Source: a virus. From it: a stretch of 35,259 nucleotides of DNA. The notes under the pieces are model-generated. The model worked only from the letters and a program-made list of their open reading frames with translations, searched no databases and was not told where the DNA came from. Below are positions 6,525 through 13,576 of this stretch, one piece after another. The position numbers and the translations under genes are program-made. The DNA lies in IMG/VR virus record IMGVR_UViG_3300017727_000059, positions 1 to 35,259 of that record, one strand, 5' to 3'. How positions within the stretch are numbered: the first letter of the stretch is position 1; every line of letters begins with the position of its first letter.

Positions 6525-7384
6525 TGTTTATTGGAAGCATTAATACCATTCCAAGTATTGTAAACCTACCAGGACAAAGCAAAAGCCCTATAGATTTTAC
6601 AGATGAATTTGCTTTTAGATTTGGCGCTAATCCTAATGCAGAATTTTTTACAGTTGGACCAACAAGTGAATTTGACTTATTGTCTACTGTAACTGTTTCT
6701 TTTTGGTTTACTGTAGATAACAGTCTTTGGAGTTCAACCGCTAATGAAACACGTGGGATGGTAGATAAACTTAATTCTACCAAAAATGCTGGATGGGGTG
6801 TATATTTTCAAAACTTTTCTATTCAAGGTGTAAGAGTACCTTTTATTTGTGCAACTACAGGAAATTCAGGAGTAGGCCTTACCAGTAGAAGATTACGATA
6901 CGAAGTGCCAGCTGCTGATACAGCTTATCATTACGCTTTTACTTATAACTCTATAACAGGTGAATATAAAAGCTATATTAATGGACAAGCTATTTTCAAC
7001 ACCGGTAACAACACGGGAGAAATAACACTTACTTCTATTCCAGCTCCTATAAGTAATACTTCAGCTGATTTAGTTGTAGGAAAAGATACTACTACTGCTA
7101 CTCAATCAGGAGAATTTAAAGGTAAAATGGATGAAATATCTATATGGAATACAGATTTAAGTTATCAGTCTATTAATAATATTTACAATTTCAGCGTTAA
7201 CGGTAATTTAAATCAAAATGCTAATGTAAGTAATTTAGTAGCTTGGTATAGATGCGGTGAAAATTCAACATGGAGTGGTAATGAATGGCAAATGCCTAAT
7301 TCAAGATTAGGAGCTACAAGTGCTACAGATGTTGCTTCTGCTGGTTTAATTGAAGCAGATAGAGTGCCAGGTATAATAGTATAA
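6524..7384 (+). CDS. LamG / concanavalin A-like lectin domain protein
   Basis: The 286-aa product shows the jelly-roll pattern of LamG_3-type domains: DEFAFRFGANPN (about res. 26-37), VTVSFWFTVDN (68-78) as the opening strand pair, AYHYAFTYNSITGEYKSYIN with the G-x-x-x-x-Y-x-N-G strand, then GKMDEISIWNTDLSYQSINN, the classic FxGxIDEVRIWNxALS signature. A trailing segment with LVAWYRCGENSTW follows. It has no signal peptide. Such domains bind glycans and occur in phage fibres and decoration proteins, so host-surface or polysaccharide binding is likely. Inferred from the fold signature; ligand unknown. Confidence 0.8.
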   Translation: MFIGSINTIPSIVNLPGQSKSPIDFTDEFAFRFGANPNAEFFTVGPTSEFDLLSTVTVSFWFTVDNSLWSSTANETRGMVDKLNSTKNAGWGVYFQNFSIQGVRVPFICATTGNSGVGLTSRRLRYEVPAADTAYHYAFTYNSITGEYKSYINGQAIFNTGNNTGEITLTSIPAPISNTSADLVVGKDTTTATQSGEFKGKMDEISIWNTDLSYQSINNIYNFSVNGNLNQNANVSNLVAWYRCGENSTWSGNEWQMPNSRLGATSATDVASAGLIEADRVPGIIV

Positions 7385-7400
7385 TATATAATTAAATAAA

Positions 7401-7634
7401 ATGAAATCAAAAAAAATAACAAAAAAAGAACTAGAGGAAGTTTCTGAAATAACTAGAAGAGTAAGCAACATAACTCAAGAGATAGGGTCAATAGAGATAA
7501 CTAAACTAGAATATGTAGAATTACTTAAAAATGCTAAATCTGAAGAAGTTATAATTAAAAATGCACTAGAAGAAAAATATGGTAGTGTTAATATAAATAT
7601 AAACACAGGTGAAATATCAGAAATAGAAAATTAA
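7401..7634 (+). CDS. Small coiled-coil protein, paralogue A of a tandem pair (77 aa)
   Basis: Helical, heptad-like protein (ELEEVSEITRRVSNITQEIG, LEYVELLKNAKSEEVI) ending in a short beta signature EKYGSVNININTGEISEIE. The next gene has the same plan and the same ending (EAEYGSINIDLETGEY), so the two are paralogues. The start follows an A/T-only leader. The long helical hairpin resembles small prefoldin-like or chaperone-like phage proteins, but no function is known. Confidence 0.65.
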   Translation: MKSKKITKKELEEVSEITRRVSNITQEIGSIEITKLEYVELLKNAKSEEVIIKNALEEKYGSVNININTGEISEIEN

Positions 7635-7644
7635 ATTAAATAAA

Positions 7645-7890
7645 ATGAAAATTAAAGAAGAAGAATTAAAACTAATTAAAGAGCAACAAAAAAATCTTAG
7701 TAAATTAGTTAATGAAATAGGTTTAGTAGAAACTCAAAAACATGGGTTACTTCACGAAATAGCTGTTGTAAATAAAGACATAAGAGATTATAAAGAAGTA
7801 TTAGAGGCAGAGTATGGGTCTATAAATATAGATCTTGAAACTGGAGAATATACAAATGTTGAAAAAGATGTCGAAGATAAGAAAGATTAG
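7645..7890 (+). CDS. Small coiled-coil protein, paralogue B of a tandem pair (81 aa)
   Basis: Same architecture as the preceding gene: a helical first 55 residues (LKLIKEQQKNLSKLVNEIG, then LLHEIAVVNKDIRDYKEVL) and the shared tail EAEYGSINIDLETGEYTNVE, with an extra acidic/basic extension DVEDKKD. It ends with TAG at 7888-7890, one of the few TAG stops here and direct evidence that TAG terminates in this genome. It overlaps the next gene by 23 nt. Function unknown. Confidence 0.65.
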   Translation: MKIKEEELKLIKEQQKNLSKLVNEIGLVETQKHGLLHEIAVVNKDIRDYKEVLEAEYGSINIDLETGEYTNVEKDVEDKKD

Positions 7891-8092
7891 TATAGGCGCT
7901 GATTATAAAAATGAAGCTATGCATTACTCCACAGGCCAAGAGGTTTATGGAGGACACGTAATTAGTGATATTCTTTTTAAAAATGAAGATAATTCTTATA
8001 ATATTTTTATAAAAAAAAATAACGAAATACTTCCTTGGAAAAAGTTTAACTCTAATATGGCAGTTTCTGTAGAGTACGATCTTAAATACTAA
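7868..8092 (+). CDS. Hypothetical protein, 74 aa
   Basis: In-frame ATGs lie at 7835, 7856 and 7868; 7868 is chosen because it overlaps the upstream gene least (23 nt) and gives MSKIRKISIGADYKNEAMHY. The product looks like a small beta-rich protein (GQEVYGGHVISDILFKNED, SYNIFIKKNNEILPWKKF, MAVSVEYDLKY). A small, basic, nonmembrane protein with no recognised motif. It joins the co-chaperonin-like gene through a TAATG junction at 8092, so the two are probably co-translated. Confidence 0.6.
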   Translation: MSKIRKISIGADYKNEAMHYSTGQEVYGGHVISDILFKNEDNSYNIFIKKNNEILPWKKFNSNMAVSVEYDLKY

Positions 8093-8685
8093 TGAAAAGT
8101 TTATACCATTTTATCATTAAGCCATTAGATAAAAGATATGAAAATATAAAAAAGGTTGATGATAAAGAATTAATTATTAATTCAAGTATAGAAAATCATA
8201 TTTTTGTAAGCAAAAAAGCAGTTGTAGTTTCAACTCCAGCTGCTTATAAAACAAAAATTAAAACTGGTGATGAAGTTTACATTCATCATAATATCCTGCG
8301 TAGGTACTACAATCAAAAAGGCGTAGAAACAAATAGTGGAACTTATTTTAAAGAAGACTTATATTTTTGTTCTGCTGAGCAAATTTACATGTATAATTTA
8401 AAACCACATTTAAATTATTGTTTTATAAAACCATTAAAAAACCAAAGCTTCTTAGAGAGTAGAAAAGAACAACCTAATGTTGGTATAGTAAAATATACTA
8501 ACGACTCCTTAGAAGCTATAGGAATAACACCTGGAACACTTATTACGTTCACACCTAACTCAGAGTTTGAGTTTATAATAAATGGTGAACGACTTTATTG
8601 TATGAAATCTAATGATATAGCTTTAACTCATGAATACCAAGGAAACGAAAAAGAAAATAATCCAAGCTGGGCAAAAAGCAATTGA
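8092..8685 (+). CDS. GroES-like co-chaperonin candidate with two tandem barrel halves
   Basis: The 197-aa product appears to be an internal duplication of a GroES-like beta barrel. Half 1 (res. ~5-103) has FIIKPL (7-12), VVVSTP (44-49), IKTGDEVYIHHN (56-67), EDLYFCSAEQIY (88-99). Half 2 (~108-178) has the matching CFIKPL (110-115), VGIVKYT (130-136), ITPGTLITFTPN (145-156), NGERLYCMKSNDIAL (164-178). These parallel GroES elements: the opening R-P-L strand, the G-x-V-x-x-x-G/P turn, V-x-x-G-D-x-V and the closing E-E-V-L-I-M-x-E-S-D-I-L-A. No clear GroEL-binding IVL mobile loop is visible. The last ~20 residues overlap the next gene by 56 nt. It might be a gp31-like capsid-folding cofactor. Not a sure call: a tandem GroES-fold protein with another function remains possible. 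Confidence 0.6.
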   Translation: MKSLYHFIIKPLDKRYENIKKVDDKELIINSSIENHIFVSKKAVVVSTPAAYKTKIKTGDEVYIHHNILRRYYNQKGVETNSGTYFKEDLYFCSAEQIYMYNLKPHLNYCFIKPLKNQSFLESRKEQPNVGIVKYTNDSLEAIGITPGTLITFTPNSEFEFIINGERLYCMKSNDIALTHEYQGNEKENNPSWAKSN

Positions 8686-8905
8686 GGAATTAATTAAGGT
8701 AGCAAAAGAAAAGATTGTTGACTCAGACGACGACGTAAGCGCTGATAGATTAAAGAACGCTGCCGCTACTAAAAAGCTAGCCATAATGGATGCTTTTGAA
8801 ATATTAACTAAAATACAAACAGAAGAAGAAATGTTGAATGAAAAACCTAAAGAAGTAAAAGAACAAAAAACTTTTAGAGGTTTTGCAGAAGGGAGAAGTA
8901 AGTGA
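8630..8905 (+). CDS. Putative small terminase subunit (TerS), 91 aa
   Basis: A short, helical, highly charged protein (AGQKAIEELIKVAKEKIV, DSDDDVSADRLKNAAATKK, LAIMDAFEILTKIQTEEE) ending FRGFAEGRSK and directly upstream of the large terminase, with which it overlaps by 4 nt (GTGA). Position, size and coiled helical character fit a TerS, which recognises phage DNA and feeds it to TerL. No HTH is clear. It starts 56 nt inside the preceding gene. TerS proteins share little sequence, so the call is mostly contextual. Confidence 0.55.
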   Translation: MNTKETKKKIIQAGQKAIEELIKVAKEKIVDSDDDVSADRLKNAAATKKLAIMDAFEILTKIQTEEEMLNEKPKEVKEQKTFRGFAEGRSK

Positions 8906-11127
8906 GTTATCAACAATCTCTTTGGAAAGAAATTAAGGACGTTGTAAATCCTAAGATATTAGCTAAAAACAATAGGTTTAAAAAATGGGAGTATGGTTAT
9001 AACTCTGATTATGATTTTATAGTAATAAGTAAAACTGGAAAAATTGGACAAATCATTGAAATACAGAATCTCAGGATTGCTCTACCAACAGCAAGTGAAC
9101 CGTTTAAACGAAGCGAAAAAAAAGCGGAGCAACGCTGGGAAAGACAAGAGTACCCAAAAGAATTAAGTAGAATTAAAAGTAGGTTCGACTGGGAGGAATA
9201 TCCAGCTGATTTTAAAGAAAAGTGGTATGATTATATCGACGAAGAATTCAAAAGAAGAGAACAAGGTTACTGGTTTTATAATAACAATATTCCTACTTAT
9301 ATTACTGGTACACATTACATGTACCTCCAATGGTCAAAGATCGACGTTGGAGCCCCTGATTTTAGAGAAGCAAATAGATTATTCTTTATATTTTGGGAAG
9401 CATGCAAGGCAGATACTAGATGTTACGGGATGTGCTACCTTAAAAACCGACGATCTGGATTTTCATTTATGTCCTCGGCAGAACTTGTTAACCAAGCAAC
9501 AATATCTAGTGATGCCAGATTTGGTATACTCTCTAAATCTGGATCAGATGCTAAAAAAATGTTTACAGATAAAGTCGTACCAATATCCGTTAACTATCCG
9601 TTTTTCTTCAAACCGATCCAAGACGGTATGGATCGTCCTAAAACAGAACTCGCATACAGAGTTCCAGCTTCAAAGCTTACTAGAAGGAAGCTTGAGAGCA
9701 ATGAACAATTAAGAGAGCTAGACGGACTTGATACAACTATTGACTGGAAAAACACAGGCGACAACTCTTACGATGGTGAGAAATTAAAATTATTAGCACA
9801 CGACGAAAGCGGAAAATGGGAAAGACCGGACAACATATTAAACAACTGGCGAGTTACAAAAACAACACTAAGGCTAGGATCAAGAATCGTAGGCAAGTGT
9901 ATGATGGGCTCAACTTCAAACGCATTAGATAAAGGTGGAAACAATTTCAAAAAGTTATACTATAATTCAGACGTTACAAAAAGAAATAGAAACGGACAAA
10001 CTTCTTCTGGACTCTATTCTCTGTTCATCCCTATGGAGTGGAACTACGAAGGATTCATGGATTCTTACGGATCACCTGTTTTCATTAGAGAAGAAAATCC
10101 AGTCAAAGGAGTTGACGGTTTTGAAATTACAACAGGCGTTATTGAACACTGGGAGAACGAAGTTGAAGGCTTAAAAAATGATCAAGATAGCTTAAATGAA
10201 TATTACAGACAATTTCCAAGAACTGAAATGCATGCTTTTAGAGATGAGTCAAAGCAAAGTTTATTTAATTTAACTAAAATATACGAACAAATAGATTATA
10301 ATTTAGAAATTAATAATATAAATAGCGTTACTACTGGCAGTTTTCAGTGGGTTAGAGGAGTTAAAGACACTAAAGTGGAGTTTTATCCTAACAAAAATGG
10401 AAGATTTAAAATATCATGGGTACCACCTGTTAATTTACAAAATAGATTAATATTAAAAAATGGAACTAAATATCCAGGCAATGAGCATATTGGAGCTTTT
10501 GGTTGTGATAGCTATGATATTAGTGGAACTGTTGATGGTAAAGGATCTAATGGTTCATTACACGGTTTAACTAAGTTTTCTATGGAAGATGCACCGCCTA
10601 ATCACTTCTTTTTAGAATATATAGCAAGACCGCAAACAGCTGAAATATTTTTTGAAGATGTTCTTATGGCATGTGTGTTTTATGGTATGCCAATATTAGC
10701 AGAAAACAATAAGCCTAGGTTGTTATATTATTTTAAACGAAGAGGTTATAGAGGGTTTTCAATGAATCGTCCTGATAAAATTTGGAACAAGCTGTCTACA
10801 ACAGAAAAAGAAATTGGTGGAATACCTAACTCAAGCGAAGACATTAAGCAAGCTCACGCCGCTGCTATAGAGTCTTATATAGAAGAATATGTAGGTATTA
10901 CAAAAGAAGGTTTTGGAGATATGTATCATCAAAAAACATTAGAAGATTGGGGTGTTTTCAATATTAATAATAGAACAAAGCACGATGCTACAATAAGCTC
11001 TGGCTTAGCTATAATGGCATGTAACAAAAATAGATACAGGCCAAATCCTGAAAAAAAATATCAACCTATAAAATTAGGTATTAAAAAATACAGTAATGAT
11101 GGGGTAATTTCAAAAATAATAAAATAA
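8902..11127 (+). CDS. terL: Large terminase subunit (packaging ATPase-nuclease)
   Basis: Motor that pumps DNA into the prohead and cuts concatemers. The 741-aa protein starts at GTG 8902, overlapping the upstream TGA. Res. 125-145 (FYNNNIPTYITGTHYMYLQW) form the adenine-side region. Res. 180-188 LKNRRSGFS is a deviant Walker A lacking the GK[ST] lysine, with K181 placed early as in lambda terminase (KSARVGYS). LKLLAHDES (295-303; D301, E302) is Walker B. MGSTSN (335-340) is the coupling motif. The RNase H-like nuclease follows, with likely acidic metal ligands D536 (FGCDSYD), E601 (ILAENN) and D695 (TKHDATISS). Length and the YITGTHYMYLQW block resemble crAss-like/Cellulophaga phage terminases more than T7 (~590 aa). 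The first ~1280 nt are richer in C-ending codons than the rest. Confidence 0.93.
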   Translation: MSYQQSLWKEIKDVVNPKILAKNNRFKKWEYGYNSDYDFIVISKTGKIGQIIEIQNLRIALPTASEPFKRSEKKAEQRWERQEYPKELSRIKSRFDWEEYPADFKEKWYDYIDEEFKRREQGYWFYNNNIPTYITGTHYMYLQWSKIDVGAPDFREANRLFFIFWEACKADTRCYGMCYLKNRRSGFSFMSSAELVNQATISSDARFGILSKSGSDAKKMFTDKVVPISVNYPFFFKPIQDGMDRPKTELAYRVPASKLTRRKLESNEQLRELDGLDTTIDWKNTGDNSYDGEKLKLLAHDESGKWERPDNILNNWRVTKTTLRLGSRIVGKCMMGSTSNALDKGGNNFKKLYYNSDVTKRNRNGQTSSGLYSLFIPMEWNYEGFMDSYGSPVFIREENPVKGVDGFEITTGVIEHWENEVEGLKNDQDSLNEYYRQFPRTEMHAFRDESKQSLFNLTKIYEQIDYNLEINNINSVTTGSFQWVRGVKDTKVEFYPNKNGRFKISWVPPVNLQNRLILKNGTKYPGNEHIGAFGCDSYDISGTVDGKGSNGSLHGLTKFSMEDAPPNHFFLEYIARPQTAEIFFEDVLMACVFYGMPILAENNKPRLLYYFKRRGYRGFSMNRPDKIWNKLSTTEKEIGGIPNSSEDIKQAHAAAIESYIEEYVGITKEGFGDMYHQKTLEDWGVFNINNRTKHDATISSGLAIMACNKNRYRPNPEKKYQPIKLGIKKYSNDGVISKIIK

Positions 11128-11131
11128 ATAA

Positions 11132-13552
11132 ATGAATCAAATTACTTACGATAACAATAGTTCATTTCCAAGTCAGGTAGTACCTGACGCTGAGAAAGCT
11201 ACTTTAGAATACGGTCTTGCTGTTGGTAGAGCTATAGAGGGTGAATGGTTTAGAAACTATAGAAGTGGAGCTAATTTAAACAGCTACGCTACTAATTTTA
11301 CTAACTACCATAATTTAAGATTATATGCTAGAGGTGAACAAAGTGTTCAAAAATACAAAGATGAGTTAGCTATAAATGGCGATTTGTCATATCTTAATTT
11401 AGACTGGAAACCAGTTCCTGTAATATCTAAATTTGTTGATATAGTTGTAAATGGTATGTCTCAAAGAAACTATGAAATAAAAGCTTTTGCTGTAGATCCT
11501 TTTTCTACAAAAGCTAGAACAAAGTACGCAGAGGATCTATTAAGAGATGTTCAAGAGAGAGAGTTAATGCAACAAATAAACCAAGCTACAGGTTTAGATT
11601 TAACGTCTCCACAATATAAAAGATTACAATTAGAGTCTGAAGAAGAAATAAAATTACATTTACAACTAGACTACAAGCAGTCTGTAGAAATAGCAGAAGA
11701 AGAAGTAATAAATGATGTATTAAATAAGAATAAATACGAACTAACTAAAAGAAGATTTTGTGAAGATTTAACAATACTAGGTATTGGCGCAGTGAAAACA
11801 AACTGGAACAGAGCTGAAGGTGTTGTAGTGGAATATGTTGATCCAGCTAGTTTAGTTTATTCCTATACTGAAGATCCTAACTTTGAAGACATATACTATG
11901 TAGGTGAAGTTAAAGCTATAAGCTTGCCAGATTTAAAAATGCAATTTCCAAACATTACAGACGAGGAAATGATACAAATACAAAAGTATCCTGGAAATAC
12001 AGAGTATTTAAGAAACTGGAGTGGAAGAAGTGACAACCAAACTGTTCAAGTAATTTATTTTGAATACAAAACTTATTCAGATCAAGTTTTTAAAATTAAA
12101 GAAACATCTACTGGATTAGAAAAAGCTTTAGAAAAAACAGATATGTTTAACCCACCGCCTAATGATGGGTTTGAAAGAGTTTCTAGAACTATAGAAACAC
12201 TTTATAGTGGGGCAAAAATACTAGGGCACCCTATGATGTTAAAATGGGGTTTATCTGAAAATATAACTAGACCTATAGCAGATACAACTAAAGCTAAAAT
12301 GAATTACAACATATGCGCTCCTAGAATGTATAAAGGACGTATAGATTCAATAGTTAATAGAATAACTGGTTTTGCCGACATGATTCAATTAACTCATCTT
12401 AAAATACAGCAAGTATTATCCAGAGTGGTTCCAGATGGTGTATTCTTAGATATGGATGGCTTAGCAGAAGTTGATTTAGGCAATGGAACTAGTTACAATC
12501 CGGCAGAAGCTTTAAATATGTATTTTCAAACTGGGTCTGTAGTAGGTAGAAGTTTAACACAAGATGGAGACCCTAATAGAGGTAAGGTTCCAATACAAGA
12601 GTTACAGACTGGATCTGGTGGTGCTAAAATACAAAGTCTTATACAAACTTATCAGTATTACTTGCAAATGATAAGAGATGTTACCGGGCTTAACGAGGCT
12701 AGAGATGGCAGTAAACCTGATAAAAACGCTTTAGTAGGCTTGCAAAAACTAGCTGCAGCTAACTCTAACACAGCAACAAGGCATTTACTACAAGCAATGT
12801 TATACTTAACGTCAAGAACTTGTGAAAATATAGCTTTAAGAATATCAGACTCATTGCAATTTCCTTTTACTAGAACAGCTCTAGAACAAAGTATATCAAG
12901 ATACAATGTTTCAACATTAGATGAATTATCAGAATTAAATATACATGATTTTGGTATATTTTTAAATTTAATGCCTGATGAAGAGGAGAAAGCAGTATTA
13001 GAACAAAATATACAAATAGCTTTAAAAACACAAGCTATAAACCTAGAAGACGCTATAGACCTTAGAGAAGTTAGCAATATAAAGCTTGCTAATCAAATGC
13101 TTAAAGAAAGAAGAAAAAGAAAAGAAGCGAATGATCAAAGAAAGCAACAAGCTAATATACAAGCTCAAGCTAAAGCAAACGCTGAGACTGCTGAAAAAGC
13201 CACTTTAGCAGAAATGCAAAAACAACAAGCACTAGCGGAAACTGAGGTAAAAATAGAACAAGCTAAGTCTCAGTTTGAGATTAACAAAATGCAACAAAAA
13301 GCTGAGATAGATAAGCAACTGCTTCAAATGAAGTATGGTTTTGATATTCAATTAAAAGAAATGGACGTTAGACAAGCGTCTAATAAAGAAAAAATGATTG
13401 AAGATCGTAAAGATAATAGAACAAAGTTAGAAGGAACACAGCAAAGTGCTATGATAGATCAAAGAAAAAAAGATCTAGCTCCTATTGATTTTGAAAGTCC
13501 ACAAGTAGAGAATACTCTAAATACTGGAGATAGTGCTGAGATGCCTATGTAA
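11132..13552 (+). CDS. Portal protein
   Basis: Dodecameric head vertex channel through which DNA is packaged and ejected. The 806-aa size is typical of crAss-like/P22-like portals with a long C-terminal barrel. Characteristic blocks are NFTNYHNLRLYARGEQSVQK (res. 55-74), SYLNLDWKPVPVISKFVDIV (86-105) and a TGLNEARDGSKPD region (~521-533), followed by an all-helical stretch. Res. ~655-780 are a Gln/Lys/Glu/Ala-rich coiled-coil (RKRKEANDQRKQQANIQAQA and onward) that would form the barrel. It begins 4 nt after the terminase stop behind an A/T leader and precedes the scaffold gene, the standard TerL-portal-scaffold-MCP order. Confidence 0.88.
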   Translation: MNQITYDNNSSFPSQVVPDAEKATLEYGLAVGRAIEGEWFRNYRSGANLNSYATNFTNYHNLRLYARGEQSVQKYKDELAINGDLSYLNLDWKPVPVISKFVDIVVNGMSQRNYEIKAFAVDPFSTKARTKYAEDLLRDVQERELMQQINQATGLDLTSPQYKRLQLESEEEIKLHLQLDYKQSVEIAEEEVINDVLNKNKYELTKRRFCEDLTILGIGAVKTNWNRAEGVVVEYVDPASLVYSYTEDPNFEDIYYVGEVKAISLPDLKMQFPNITDEEMIQIQKYPGNTEYLRNWSGRSDNQTVQVIYFEYKTYSDQVFKIKETSTGLEKALEKTDMFNPPPNDGFERVSRTIETLYSGAKILGHPMMLKWGLSENITRPIADTTKAKMNYNICAPRMYKGRIDSIVNRITGFADMIQLTHLKIQQVLSRVVPDGVFLDMDGLAEVDLGNGTSYNPAEALNMYFQTGSVVGRSLTQDGDPNRGKVPIQELQTGSGGAKIQSLIQTYQYYLQMIRDVTGLNEARDGSKPDKNALVGLQKLAAANSNTATRHLLQAMLYLTSRTCENIALRISDSLQFPFTRTALEQSISRYNVSTLDELSELNIHDFGIFLNLMPDEEEKAVLEQNIQIALKTQAINLEDAIDLREVSNIKLANQMLKERRKRKEANDQRKQQANIQAQAKANAETAEKATLAEMQKQQALAETEVKIEQAKSQFEINKMQQKAEIDKQLLQMKYGFDIQLKEMDVRQASNKEKMIEDRKDNRTKLEGTQQSAMIDQRKKDLAPIDFESPQVENTLNTGDSAEMPM

Positions 13553-13559
13553 AAATAAC

Positions 13560-13576
13560 AATTATTATATTATATT
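13560..13576 (+). promoter_or_regulatory. A/T-only leader repeated before the 17327 gene
   Basis: The 17 bases before the scaffold ATG read AATTATTATATTATATT, and nearly the same string, with one extra ATATT unit, precedes the gene at 17327. There is no Shine-Dalgarno in either. Two copies of an identical leader in unrelated genes suggest a shared translational or promoter element. Seen directly: the repeat. Function inferred. Confidence 0.35.

Noticed and set aside
9227-9712. 161-codon plus-strand frame inside the terminase gene
   Set aside because: It is out of frame with terL, whose ATPase motifs are intact through this stretch. Its length is explained by the C-richer codons of that segment.
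9935-10174. 79-codon plus-strand frame inside terL
   Set aside because: Alternative-frame shadow within the same compositional segment; no independent evidence.
12658-13077. 139-codon minus-strand frame opposite the portal gene
   Set aside because: Antisense shadow of an alpha-helical coding region; no start context or domain, and no other minus-strand genes exist here.
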